Source: Iris pallida (lineage: Eukaryota > Streptophyta > Magnoliopsida > Asparagales > Iridaceae). From it: a stretch of DNA of 64,000 nucleotides. Below, one piece after another: positions 22,205-34,153 of this stretch. Numbering within the stretch: position 1 is the first letter of the stretch; each line of letters begins with the position of its first letter. The stretch covers positions 17,398,867 to 17,462,866 of the forward strand of contig JANAVB010031417.1 of assembly GCA_029216955.1 (NCBI GenBank), given 5' to 3'. Below the pieces are notes generated by a model. The model was given only the letters and a program-made list of their open reading frames with translations, was not told the origin of the DNA and did not search any database. The position numbers and the translations under genes were made by a program.

Positions 22205-22844
22205 GTGGGTTATTTTTGGCTCTCCCGCTCTATTGAAAAAATATTCTTTTGAGGCGTTTAGCCGACGAGCACCTGTTTAGCTCGATTGTACTTTATTTAC
22301 TGTCTGCCTACGGGCTGTAACATGATTAACAGATCCTAGGGTTGATCATGTATGACTAAACTCTTGCTAGTCCTAACATTTTGTAACGACTAGTTTCATG
22401 ATCAGCTGAATATGTAATATTTGGGACGCCTTATCATTGTATATTTAATGATCATACATCTTGTAACATTTACTTACTTGCTTGTGATTGAGACACTAGG
22501 CTTGTTCATGACCATAGGAGACTGTTGGCTTGTAGTAAACCCTCATGTATCTAGACAGCCGTGACCGTCTAGCGAGATGGAATCCATTTCATATACGTAG
22601 CTGGCTATGTCTGCCCCCGCTCTCCAGTATTCTGGTTCTGGGGCGTGACATGGTTTAAGTGGTGGCCCATGCAGGTCTTATAAATCAAGATATGTGAGGG
22701 TTTACCGAATAGATGTCTCAATCAGTATTCGTCCTTGATCTCTGTTCGTATCTTCTGAATCCCTGGATTCTTGTCTTGATCATATGCTTGTATCGTTGAT
22801 CTGTCCTGGTCCTTCCTTATTGTTTCCTATGTCGTCTTCTTCAG

Positions 22845-24102
22845 CGGTATAGTACCTGACCCGGCCGATCAGCAAGGCGGAGCACCTCCCGCGGACCAGC
22901 AGCAACCTGGAGATCAAGCCCAGCATTCCGGAGTAGCCTCCAGAGTCGTGCCTTCTGGCGGAGAGCCACCAGTCCAGCCAGTTCAACCAGTAGAGCATGA
23001 TGACGGCACTTTGGTAGGACTCGTCAGGACCTTGTTAGCTTCCCAAGATCGTCGTGGGGATGCCTTGCAACAGGCAGTGACGGATGCTTTGACTAGAGGT
23101 GGTCATCTAGGGAACAGCGCTGCCAACAGCTTCAAGCGCTTGAACCCTCCTTTCTTCGACGGTAGTGAAGATGCTGTCGCAGCCGATGCTTGGCTTCAGG
23201 ACACTGAGGTGATTCTCGAAGCAGCCAGGACTCCAGAGAACGAGAAGGTAGCCGTGGTGCGCCTGCAGTTGTTAGATCTTGCCCGCAGCTGGTGGGCAGC
23301 GCAGGCCGTTGGGTTAGCAGCACCCATTCCTTGGGTAGTATTCAGAGAGAGATTCCAGACCAAGTATTTTGATGCTGTAGCTCGGTACGATCTACAGACG
23401 AGGTTTACCAATCTGAAGCAAGGAGGCAGGACGGTCGACGGATATGCGGCCGAGTTTTCTAGACTCAGTCGGTTTGCTCCCACTTTGGTGGCAATCGAGT
23501 ATGATAGAGCCCAGCGATTCCAGCAGGGACTTCACCTGGAGATCTTGTTGGCAGTCGAGCAGTTTGAGCATCAGACTTTCGATGCAGTCTTGAGAGCAGC
23601 TAGGAGGCATGAGTATACCTCCCAGAGGATTGTGGATAAGGTCGGAGGTCGGAAGAGATCTCACGGCCAGATGAATCAGTCTTCGGCACCGGCCCCGGCA
23701 GCCAGGGCCTTGACTATTGGAGCTCCGAGGCGAGCGGCATCAGTAACGTCGGTTCAGCATTCCACTCCGACGCACCCTCAGCAGCAGCAGAAGCAGAAGC
23801 AGTCTTCCGCAGTGGATTGTTCTCATTGTGAAAAGCCAGGCCATGTGGTGGCAGAATGTTGCAGGGCACAGGGATTGTGTCTGGTTTGTGGAGCACCAGA
23901 CCATAGGGTTGGATCCTGCCCGAATAGGGGTGGTTCATCCTCGTCCAACCTTTCTAGTTCTTCGGTGAGAGGACCCGTACCGGTCCAGCAGCAGCAGCAG
24001 CAGTATCCATTGCCGAGGCCCTTGCCGCCTCAGTCCCAAGTATTCCAGCAGCAACAACCCCAGCAGTATACTCAAGCCCAGGCCTTGAGTCAGAATAGGT
24101 AG
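22845..24102 (+). pseudogene. Gag of chromovirus family 2, ending at an in-frame TAG
   Basis: The frame runs from the proposed exon 2 start through a Gln/Pro-rich stretch, the Gag core (AADAWLQDTEVILEAARTPEN, about 23185; LARSWWAAQA), and two CCHC knuckles (CSHCEKPGH and CLVCGAPDH, 23817-23925). A Gln-rich tail ends at TAG 24100-24102. Family 3 has CAG (Gln) at this codon (NRQRG), so the stop is most simply a C-to-T change in a CHG context, not a programmed gag stop. The upstream ATG of the bare ORF is 22948. Confidence 0.85.
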
Positions 24103-27100
24103 CGAGGATTTCAGCAGAGGGGACCAGCACCCCGAGGGCACGGTCAGGCTATGATGTTGACCATAGAGGAAGGATTGGCACCAGGTGAGGTAGTGGCAGG
24201 TACTATTCTCGTCAACTCCTTTCCAGCTTCAGCTTTATTTGATTCTGGTGCATCGCATTCATTTATGTCTGCACGATTCGCGACACGGGTAGGATTGGAG
24301 CCCGAGTCATTATCAGTAAGGCTTAATATACTTACTGGTAACGGACTTATGGGAGTAGATAGAGTGTTTTCCTCGTGTCGGATCGTAGTTAGCGGTAGGG
24401 AATTCTCCGCTAGATTGATAGAGTTCCCGATGGCCGATTATGATGTGGTCTTAGGGATGGATTGGTTGAGGAACCAGTATGCTAGAATAGACTGCGTTAT
24501 TGGTAGGGTTGTTTTTAGCATTCCAGGAGAGCCGGAGTTTTCCTTTTCCAGAGGAGCAATTGAACCTTCTCCTCCAGTATTGCGGATGGCAGTAGCAGCA
24601 GTGCAGTTGCCCAGGATAGTGGATGAGTTCCCAGATGTTTTCCCAGAAGAGCTTCCAGGTATGCCTCCGGAGCGGGAGATCGAGTTCACTATAGACTTGA
24701 TTCCCGGGACAGCCCCAGTGTCAGAGAGAGTCTACAGGATGGCGCCGTCAGAATTGGAAATCTTGTACAAGATGATTGAAGAACTCAGAACCAAGGGATT
24801 CATTCGTGCTAGTGGATCGCCTTGGGGAGCCCCGATGCTTCTTGTCAAAAAGAAGGATGGTACGTCCAGGTTATGTGTTGATTATCGTACCTTGAACTCA
24901 GTGACAATCAAGAACAGATACCCTCTTCCGAGGATAGATGACTTGTTTGATCAACTCAAGGGGGCTTCAGTATTCTCGAACATTGATTTGCGTTCAGGTT
25001 ATCATCAGATCAGAGTCAGAGAGCAGGACATCCCGAAGACAGCTTTTAGATCGAGATATGGGCATTGGGAGTTCCTTGTTATGCCTTTTGGAGCAACCAA
25101 TGCGCCGGCAGTATTCATGGACCTCATGAATCGCATCTTCATGCCTTACTTGGATCAGTTTGTGATCGTATTCCTAGACGACATCCTGGTCTACAGTAAG
25201 AGTGAGGCGGAGCATGAGCAGCATATTCGTGTGGTTCTTCAGATTCTCAGAGAGCACCAGTTATATGCCAAGTTTAGTAAATACGGGTTCTGGCTCGATC
25301 GCATTTCGTACTTGGGTCATATCATCACTCGAGGAGGAGTAGAAGTGGATCTCCAGAAGATTGTGGCTATTGAGTCATGGCCAGTGCCCAGCACAGTTGC
25401 AGAAGTTCGCAGTTTTCTTGGATTGGCCGGCTACTACCGGCGGTTTGTTTCGGATTTTGCTCGAATTTCAGCGCCATTGACGCAGTTGACCCGCAAGGAT
25501 GCACAGTTTGCTTGGACAGCAGAGTGTCAGAGTTCTTTTGAGCAGTTGAAGCGAGGATTGATAACAGCTCCTATTCTTACGCTTCCAGATGGAACCGGAG
25601 GATTCTCAGTATATTGTGATGCTTCAGGCAGAGGTTTAGGATGTGTTCTGATACAGCATGGGAAGGTAATAGCTTATGCGTCACGACAACTTCGTGATCA
25701 TGAGAGGAATTACCCAACCCATGACTTGGAGTTGGCAGCAGTGGTGTTTGCACTTAAGTTGTGGAGGCACTATTTGTATGGAGATAGGGTGGAGATATTC
25801 ACCGACCACAAGAGCCTGAAGTATGTTTTCACCCAGAAGGATCTTAACATGCGTCAGAGGAGGTGGCTGGAGCTTCTTATGGATTATGATGTCAGCTTGC
25901 AGTATCATCCTGGGAAGGCCAATGTCGTAGCAGATGCTTTGAGCAGGAGAGCCGGAGCTTATTTTCTAACAGCACAACCAGAGCTGTTAGCAGATCTTCA
26001 GAAGATGGATATTGAAGTTGTTCTCCCTTCCAGTGTGGCATTGATAGCCAGCATGCAAGTTCAGTCCACTATAGTCGAGAGGATCCGGATGGCGCAGTCG
26101 GCAGATTCCAAGCTTCAGCGACTCAGAGCAGAGTGTGAAGCAGGACGAAGACCAGAGTTATGTATTCATGAGGATGATACACTTAGGCATGGTAAGCGTC
26201 TTTGTGTACCCAGTGGAGATATCAGGCAGGAGATCATGTCAGAAGCGCACAGTTCGCAGTATTCTATCCATCCCGACAGTACGAAGATGTACCGTGATAT
26301 CCGTCAGCACTTCTGGTGGAATGGCATGAAGCGGGAGATAGCTCAGTTTGTCTCTCGGTGTTTGGTTTGCCAACAAGTCAAGGCCGAACATCAGAGACCA
26401 GCAGGACTTCTTCAGCCCTTACCGATTTCAGAATGGAAGTGGAAGCATGTGACCATGGATTTCGTGGCCGGATTACCTAGATCCCCAGCTGGTAGAGATG
26501 CTATCTGGGTTATAGTTGATCGGCTCACCAAGGTAGCGTACTTTCTCCCGTTTAGAGTTGGTCAGTCGACGGCTCAGCTAGCGGAGATGTACCTCAGGCA
26601 GATTGTCAGATTGCACGGTGTCCCAGTCAGTATCACCTCGGATCGAGATTCAAGATTTACGTCGCACTTTTGGCGTAGCTTGCAAGAGAGTTTGGGAACA
26701 CATCTCCAGTTCAGTTCCGCATACCACCCGCAGACAGATGGCCAGTCGGAGCGCACGATCCAGACTCTTGAAGACATGTTACGGTCTTGCACACTTGACT
26801 TCGGTGGTTCATGGGAAGATCACTTGCACCTGGTAGAATTTTCGTACAACAACAGTTTCCAGGCCAGTATCCAGATGGCACCATTCGAGGCACTGTATGG
26901 TAGGAAGTGCAGATCCCCGCTAGCCTGGGATGATGTTGGAGAGAGACAGATGCTCGGTCCAGAAATGGTTGCCCAGACAGTTGAAGTGGTCAGGCGAGTC
27001 CGAGATCATCTTCGAGTTGCCCAAGATCGCCAGCGCCATTGGGCCGATTCTCATCGGCGACCTCTCGAGTTTTCAGTCAGCGATCATGTATTCCTGAGGA

Positions 27101-27267
27101 TTTCGCCTAACCGTGGCGTCATTCGTTTCGGCGTACGGGGCAAGCTTAGTCCTAGGTATATAGGACCGTTTGACATTCTGGAGCGAGTAGGTGATGTATC
27201 CTATCGTCTCGCTCTTCCACCGTCGCTAAACGAGGTGCATGACGTGTTCCATGTATCCCAATTATGA
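24103..27267 (+). pseudogene. Pol of chromovirus family 2 (protease, RT, RNase H, integrase)
   Basis: Open from just after the gag TAG; the first ATG is at 24151. Protease has an intact [11 protein letters not shown] loop (Asp codon 24241-24243), unlike family 1. Reverse transcriptase has [16 protein letters not shown] and FLDDILVYS (about 25160). RNase H has [10 protein letters not shown], and integrase has its HHCC region and D,D,E residues ([26 protein letters not shown]). It ends in HVSQL followed by TGA (27265-27267), where family 1 has CGG/AGG (Arg). CGA-to-TGA at a CpG is the likely cause. The stop cuts off the chromodomain. Nearly intact, so it may be complemented in trans. Confidence 0.9.
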
Positions 27268-27498
27268 CGGTACATCCCGGACCCGAGCCACATCCTGGAT
27301 CATTCGGAATTGGTTGTTGGTACCAACCTTTCGTATGAGGAGAGGCCCGTGTCTATATTAGATCGAAGAGAGAAGATCCTCAAGAACAAGACTATCAAGT
27401 TAGTCCGAGTTGCTTGGGGTCATCACTCTTTGGGGGAGTCAACATGGGAGCGTGAGGATGATATCCGATCACGATATCCCGACTTGTTTGACTCGTGA
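27268..27498 (+). pseudogene. Chromodomain tail of family 2 Pol, separated by a stop
   Basis: Continues in the pol frame after TGA 27265-27267: [17 protein letters not shown], then ILDRREKILKNKTIKLV and [16 protein letters not shown]. This matches the Tekay-type integrase chromodomain of family 1, thought to steer integration toward particular chromatin. Confidence 0.85.
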
Positions 27499-27657
27499 GG
27501 TATAATGTCTTTCTTATGCCTCATGCCTTCGATTCCTTGCTTGAATGAGTGATTGTCTGCCTAGTTATAGCTTGCATGTGATTAATATAGCTTGTTCTTG
27601 CCCCTCTAGCCCCTTGATTAAATTCCGAGGACGGAATTCTTTTAAGGTGGGTAGAGT

Positions 27658-30353
27658 TGTAATACCCGTGGTTCATATTACGTATTTTGGAAATACGTGT
27701 ACGTATTTTCTTGTATTGTTCCTTGTTTAGTTTTCTTGGCTTGGTTTAACTCTCGGTTCGGGTTGGTTTGGCTTGGCCGGCTGGTTGCTTGGTCCACCAT
27801 GGACCAAGGTGAACCCCCTACCTACCACCAACCCATGATATTTATTTCCCCCACCAACCTTCTCTCTCCTCCATAACTTTCATTTATTTCTTCTTCTTCT
27901 TCTTCCTTCCTCCCCACCCCTTAGGCAAGTGCAACTTGCTTCCACAAGAGAACTCCTTTTGATGGTTTCATTAGCTTTTTCTCATGATTCTAAACCACAT
28001 TAGAACTTGTCATTTTCCATTTTGAGGCTTTAATTCTTGTAGATCTAGAGTTTTGTTATTTTCGGATTTTTGGTGTTTTGATCTATCAAACTTGCTTGTT
28101 TTCAAGTTTTGATGGTTCCATGTTTTAGAGAATTTCATTCTACCCAATTTTGACTTTTGGAAAGTTGGATTCGGACTTGTTTTGACCAAGATATGGACTG
28201 TTGAAGCTTAGATCCAACTTTAGAGTTCTTGCTGTTCTTGCCATTTGGAGAAGACAGTGAACAGTGAGCTAGCTTTTTAGCTTATGCCGCTGAGCTGTAC
28301 GCTGCTGTTTAGCGAGCGTACGCTAGCCTTCGTACGCTGCTGTTTAGCGAGCGTACACTAGCCTTCGTACGCTGCTGTTTAGCGAGCGTACGCTAGCCTT
28401 GATACGCTGCCTATTGGCAGCGTGTCTTTTTCGTACGCTAGCTTGAGCGTACGCTGACCTGTAGCTCGAGCGTGCCCTTGTGTACGCTGACCCTTGCGTA
28501 CGCTTCCTATTGGAAGTGTATGGACCCTTTGGTACGCTGGCTTGAGCGTACGCTTGCCTATCTTGTCACCCTGGTTCAACCCGAGAGCTTTGTGACCCCA
28601 CCCCCATACGCTGCCTTTTGGGAGCGTATGCTTACTTGAGCGTATGCTTACCTGAGCGTATGGCCTTTGGCAGACTTGATCTTATATTAGCATGTCAGTT
28701 TGGTTTTATTTTCCTTATACTGGATCTTCTATAGCCCTGTATATTGATATTTTATTAGATATTTAACGTCCATTTTATATCCTTACGCCTTTTGTCATGA
28801 ACTTGATAATCATGGATTTGTTTAATGTGTTTGGAATTGATAATTGAGCATGACACGATAGTGACCCGTAGTGGTGCACTCCTGACATAATGACCTGACA
28901 TGACCGGATAGTGGCCCGTCGTGGCGCACTCCTGACTCGTACACTTGACATGATGACCTGACATGTTATATCTTGATAAGCTGTTGCGACGGCTACCTGA
29001 CATGACATGACCTGTATAAAAACATGGACACCGTGGACGATTGTGCTTGTACAAATAAACCAGTCCTGTCTTGCATCATGTCTAGGGAGGGAGCTCCTGA
29101 GTACCACGGTCAGGAGTACCTACTAAAATGGACTAAGGTTAACAACTAGATTAATACATTAGTCATGAAGAGATTTTCCAGCTACAGGCAATCCCGTTAC
29201 CTGGGCGCGCTAGGGATCTGTAGCCTGCCGTCGAGTAGGGCATATTTCCAGCACACTGTCATGTGTTGCACCCTTCAAGCTACTTAAGGGTACATGCATT
29301 TCCTGGACGATGTACCCACCTGAATTCAACCCCTAATTTCGACCTGGGTAACCTGGATGGTCTGCAGGGCTTGTGGCTGTGGAATAATCTCACTGCATCT
29401 TGCTAGTAATTAGGCCTGTGATAACCCTAGTTAGTTAAAGTATCAAGCCGTAATTCTTGCTTGGCCGTGAAATGATTGGATGGAGTCTAACCAAGTCTAG
29501 TCTTGTCTTGATCCTGTCACATATCCTGATTTTTATATTATGTTGCCGATAAATGGTGGGAAACCAAGTTCCGTTCAGACGAAGGGTTACAACCCCGGTC
29601 CTTGTTTGGTTTACGGGTTGTAACCTGGCTATCTGAATAGTTCCATGGTTATCTCGTCGTATATCGTCCTGGCATGTTTTCCTTAATTCCAGTTTTTACC
29701 ATTTATTTATATGCCTGTCTTTACTATATTATTTATATTCCTGTGCTGATTGCTGGTTTTAGTTCTTAAGTGAAGCCTCCTTTGTGGCACTTGCTTCTTC
29801 TGGGATCTGACCCAGCTGGTTTTGTATGGCCAGATTTCGGAGCAGCTCCAGAGGATCTACCGACATTCCTGCCAGATGGTGACCACTAGACGGAACCCTG
29901 GCAACGAGTGGGTTATTTTTGGCTCTCCCGCTCTATTGAAAAAATATTCTTTTGAGGCGTTTAGCCGACGAGCACCTGTTTAGCTCGATTGTACTTTATT
30001 TACTGTCTGCCTACGGGCTGTAACATGATTAACAGATCCTAGGGTTGATCATGTATGACTAAACTCTTGCTAGTCCTAACATTTTGTAACGACTAGTTTC
30101 ATGATCAGCTGAATATGTAATATTTGGGATGCCTTATCATTGTATATTTAATGATCATACATCTTGTAACATTTACTTACTTGCTTGTGATTGAGACACT
30201 AGGCTTGTTCATGACCATAGGAGACTGTTGGCTTGTAGTAAACCCTCATGTATCTAGACAGCCGTGACCGTATAGCGAGATGGAATCCATTTCATATACG
30301 TAGCTGGCTATGTCTGCCCCCGCTCTCCAGTATTCTGTTTCTGGGGCGTTACA
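27658..30353 (+). repeat. 3' LTR of chromovirus family 2
   Basis: 2696 bp, preceded by the polypurine tract AAGGTGGGTAGAGT (27644-27657) and ending GCGTTACA. It has three tandem units where the 5' LTR has four. Confidence 0.95.
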
Positions 30354-30358
30354 TGTAT

Positions 30359-30468
30359 TGAAAGACACCTTCACTGGATGCATGGATCATGTCTAAGTAT
30401 TGCTGACTAGGATTACGGGATGCATTATGTCTCGGACGTTTTCCACCCCCAATGTCTTGAGAAGTCAT
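30359..30468 (-). pseudogene. Tat-element Gag, N-terminal end
   Basis: On the minus strand the first ATG in the Gag frame is at 30468 (MTSQDIGGGKRPRHN). The frame is open to 30359, where family 2 inserted; it resumes at 19914. The frame is also open some 45 codons upstream of this ATG without another Met. Right of 30468, up to about 30850, I see an untranslated leader and a CT/GA-rich stretch with no gene. Confidence 0.65.
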
Positions 30469-31080
30469 GTTAACAGAAGCATATAATAGTTCATCTTCGC
30501 CTTCTATTATATGTTCAGGAGTGGAAGCATAGTTCAGACGATCGAAGACAGATCGTCGAGCCGATTGGCAACAACAGTTGATGACAACTTGAATTGAATG
30601 TCGAGGAGATTATCCATCCCGCTCAGTCAATCGGAGGAATAGGAACGCCGACGGCGTTCGGACTTAGCCTTGCAACGGCTGCATGAAGACATCGCCTTCC
30701 GAAGCTTCCGCTGGATCGATAAATGTATTGAGAGATGAGAGAGAGAGAGCTGAGTGACTTGTAATGTGAGCTTGAGTGAGCATGAGAGACTTGTAATCTT
30801 GGCCTTGCGCCCTATTGTAACCGTTGTTTTCAATATCAATAAAAGAGTATTTTGCAATGACTTGTGTTTTGTTCTAAATTTTGCTGCTATTATTCAATGT
30901 CTCTACTTGGGACTTCTGTGCGACGACCCCGTCGCAGCCGCTGAAATCAGTCGTTATGGAACCCGCCTTGCACGAGCGCAATCTAGGCTCGTACGGCATC
31001 ACGCCTTAGCGAGGACGATCGCTCCTACGGGAGCGGGACATAACAGTTAGCCTAATGCTGTATGTTAAAATAAAGAGGGG

Positions 31081-31372
31081 GGTAGTCAGCACTACAAAGA
31101 GGAGGGGTTCCTCATGTTACAGTGGCACGACACCACGATGAGGTATCCGGTTAGGGATAAAGCCTCGGCCTTGCAAGCCATGTCGTTACGGCATAACACC
31201 GCAAGAGAGCCTAAGGCTTCATGCTGGGTAGTTTGGTACTACAAAGAGGCGGTTGCCTCATGCTACAGTAGTATGACACTACGATGAGGTTCCCGGTACG
31301 GGATAAGGCCTCGGCTTTAAGCCATGTCATAGCGGCGTAGCACCGCAAGGAAAGCACAAAGCGCTTCATGCC
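31081..31372. repeat. Two 146-bp tandem units in the right LTR of the Tat element
   Basis: Units start at 31081 and 31227. Shared blocks are ACTACAAAGAGG, CCTCATG.TACAGT, GATGAGGT, GGGATAA.GCCTCGGC, AAGCCATGTC and CACCGCAAG. The units are clearly diverged. This supports assigning the stretch to an LTR; Tat LTRs often hold such arrays. Confidence 0.75.
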
Positions 31373-31705
31373 ATGTCTCTTTATAATGAACTCACCTATA
31401 GTGTATGGACAAAGAGATATCAGGCCGTCTCTTGAGGGTAAACTTGTAGACGCCCAAAATTATACACTGAAACCAGGCTGGGACAGGGCCTTTAATGTGT
31501 AGCCAGAAACACATGTAACTACATTATGTGAGTAGGAATAATTTCAGCTATGATAAAGAATTCAAGGCTTAGTCCATTCTTATATTATAGTCTGTTGTTT
31601 GACCCATGCGGGAAGATTTAAGTCGTCAGTGACATCTCTCCTAATGCATGATGGACAGTTACTGTGGGAAACACTTATACCCATATATAGAGATATGTGG
31701 AGAAT

Positions 31706-33005
31706 TGTTGGGGGAGTTTTTGGCCTTTTCTTTAGAAACTTTAGTCCCACATCGGATAGGCCAAAGAAGTTGTATCTCTATATATTAGCTATGCTAGTTT
31801 AGAGATGTGCATGTCGTGTGGAGGTGCACATGGGTGTGCCATGTGGGATTATTTTTCTAATGGAAAAAAGGCTAAATCAACAATTAAAAGCATTAATGTT
31901 TTTTGCTCTTGGAAAATTTATTTCCATGGGAGCTAAGCCCCGTAGGGACTTAGCGACTCGGACTTGGACTCGGGCTCATGGGCTCATGAGGCGTAATGTG
32001 ACATTTTGTTGGCGCACTTTGCACTTAGCACGTCAGCATTGTCGCTAGGCGCATAGTGCACTTTAGTTGCGCTCGTTGCGTGAGCCACTTGCGCGGCCAA
32101 GTTGCGTGCCATGTTGCGCGGCACAGGTTGCACGGCCTAGGTTGTGCGACCAGGGTGCACGCCAGGTTGCGCCCAGGTTGCGCCAGGCTGCGCACAGATT
32201 GCGCCAGTTTGCGCGCAGGTTACGCACAAGTTGCGCCAGGTTGCGCAAGTGGCGCAATGTACGTGTTGTGCATGTGGCACAAGGTGTGCGAGACGCGCAT
32301 GGCGTGTGGCGTAGTGTGGCGCAAGTAGCTCTGTGCGCAAGGTGCAAGGCGCACGGGTTGCTAGATTGGCGCAACTTGCTTCAGATCGTGCTTGTGCATG
32401 ATCTGAGCGGTTACTGCACGTTCGGAGTGGTTATTACCACGTCCCGAATGTTGTGCTAACCGAACAGTTGCTACTCGGGCCTATATTATGTCTCTTCTCT
32501 CTCACAGGCACAGTACACAGAACATATTCAGAGAGTTACGAAAGTTTACAAGTGTTTCTTAACACAAGTAAACAGAGCCTGTCAGAGAGAAGAGAAGCTT
32601 TGCACCAGCGTTATTTTTACACGGGAGTCCGTGTACGATCCGAGGAGTCTGAAGAGCAGAAGTGTTCCAAAGTTCTCCGACGAACTTGCTGGTTCCTGGA
32701 AGCTATTCGTATGGTACGAATATAGCTTTGAGCAACAGTGATCATTCACCCCAGCAGGCCATCTTCCATCTTTCGCCTGCCATCTTCTTCGTTGCTGTGA
32801 TTACGAAATCTTCTTAGATTCTCGTATATCATATGCTGCTGTGGATTACGAAATCTTTTTAGATTCTCGTAATATAATAACGAGATCTTCTTAGATCTTC
32901 GTTATACTTGCACAACCTTCCTAGAAGTGTTGCGTTGGAACATTGTTCTTACAATTGTTTCATATTCTCAGTTTTCTATCGAAAAATTGTGCCCCGGCAA
33001 TAACA
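31706..33005 (+). mobile_element. Probable copia-type LTR, solo or truncated
   Basis: Begins TGTTGGGGGAGTTT and ends GGCAATAACA, so it has TGTT...AACA ends. Near the start is AGTCCCACATCGG, a promoter phrase frequent in plant LTRs, followed by CTCTATATATTAG. No matching TSD (AGAAT versus GTCTA) and no primer site after the end, so one side may be truncated or rearranged. Confidence 0.5.
32040..32350. repeat. GC-rich array of TTGCGC-type words inside the LTR
   Basis: About 300 bp in which GTTGCGC, CAGGTTGCG and GGCGCA recur every 10-25 bp, against AT-richer surroundings. Several frames are open on both strands only because of the composition and repetition; none was accepted as a gene. Confidence 0.6.
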
Positions 33006-33679
33006 GTCTAAAATTTCATTGGCAAGAACTTTAATAAGGTGTTAGATATATGAAATCTTTGAAAGTCATATCATATGCTAATCCAAAAAATTGCAAAAAA
33101 TTACAAACCTCTAGTTACAGGTATATTTATTGCTAATCCAAAAATATGCTAATCATGTCCCTCGGATATTAATAGTTACCTAAAATCAGTTGAATATTTT
33201 GTTTGAGATTTATCACCATGAAAGTATATTTAGCCCCTTTATTCGCCTAGAAGTGCACACAGTCTTCACGTTTCAGTCCTTATTTGAACGTTAATTGGAT
33301 CGATAATAGAGGAATATTCAATCCCTCGTGTTTGTTCGTGAACAAAAGTAGTAGAGAGAATATTGAAACTATATAAGGTTCCAGCACCAAGCAAGTCATA
33401 TCAATTTGATCTTGATTTTAGTTGTGAAGGTCTTGGGATGGTACGTAAAATATCACCATATAAAATAACATCAGTAATCTTAACTAAAAATCAAACTCGT
33501 CTTGTGGAGCGCACGGAGTGTACGGAATATGCGTGTGGAACGATAATGACAAAGTCATTACGGACAAGATCCGTACCAAGAGTCGAAAATAATATGACGA
33601 CCGGCTAAAAATCGTGTGCAGGACACACATTTAACTGAACCCACACGTGTTGGCAAAAAAAATAAAAAATATACAGTAC
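33006..33679. other. AT-rich intergenic DNA, nothing recognised
   Basis: No coding frame with a known domain, no repeat and no RNA gene seen. The plus-strand frame at 33363-33608 has no recognisable features. Confidence 0.6.
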
Positions 33680-34048
33680 CGAAATAAAGTTTATATAATT
33701 TAACATGCATAAGCTTTAAGCATCTGTGGAGTTATCTCAATGAAAAAAATCAATGTGGGGCGCCACAGTTCTTTTCCAAAAACAATAGTTTAATCAGAAC
33801 ACAAAAGGTGCAAATAGACATAAATAATACAGAAAATTTACTGTAGGGTAATATATTTTAACAAAATTGTGTGCAGGATAACATGTTTGGGGAAATTACA
33901 AATAGGAAACCAATCCGCCAGAGTGTCTGGCGGAAATCCAGCGCCTAGACGCGTGGCGCACTACGCAAGCTCGGTTCGGATTCGTTTTTTGGTTTTATTT
34001 TATTTTTTTTCACCCAACGGCTAGGATAACGTCTGCGAACCTAACCCC

Positions 34049-34084
<36 letters not shown>

Positions 34085-34115
34085 CTCCCTCCCTCTGCAA
34101 ACAAGTAGGCATAGC

Positions 34116-34153
<38 letters not shown>

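Larger units (their letters stand above)
19920..22650 (+). repeat. 5' LTR of chromovirus family 2
   Basis: 2731 bp. TATTTATT at 20101 is the likely TATA. The AGGCAAGTGCAACTTGC hairpin is at about 20184-20201, the GCGTACGC array at 20560-20700, and the double hairpin and proposed gag exon 1 at 22097-22204. The next bases TGGTTTAAGTGGTGGCCC occupy the primer-binding position. Confidence 0.95.
19920..30353 (+). mobile_element. Tekay-like chromovirus (Ty3/gypsy), family 2
   Basis: LTRs at 19920-22650 and 27658-30353 begin TGTAATACCCG and end GCGTGACA (5') or GCGTTACA (3'). The TSD TGTAT is at 19915-19919 and 30354-30358. It inserted into the Gag of the minus-strand Tat element. The LTR pair is very similar apart from one 35-bp tandem unit, so it looks younger than family 1. 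The coding region has two premature stops. Confidence 0.95.
1..31466 (-). mobile_element. Decayed Tat-lineage Ty3/gypsy retrotransposon, split by two younger gypsy insertions
   Basis: On the minus strand the order is gag (30468 to 30359, then 19914 to 17541), protease (6313 to about 5972), reverse transcriptase, RNase H, a second RNase H and integrase (down to 1693). The second, archaeal-type RNase H after the usual one is a hallmark of the Tat lineage (Ogre, Retand, Grande). The right end is placed at 31466 because the minus strand there begins TGTATAATTTTGGGCG, a typical LTR start. The inner edge of that LTR and the primer-binding site could not be fixed. The matching 3' LTR is not visible, so the element should continue left of position 1. 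It is inactive: it has several nonsense codons and at least one frameshift, and two nested elements (6314-17535 and 19920-30353) interrupt it. Confidence 0.8.

Noticed and set aside
30627..30857. Plus-strand host gene 3' end suggested by AATAAA near 30837
   Set aside because: Sits in the leader/LTR of the minus-strand Tat element and has no associated coding frame.
32056..32459. Cys/Arg/His-rich ORFs on both strands
   Set aside because: By-product of the TTGCGC word array; mutually overlapping frames with no start context or homology.
31706..33005. Complete copia element with TSD
   Set aside because: No internal region and flanks AGAAT and GTCTA do not match; only a solo or truncated LTR can be supported.
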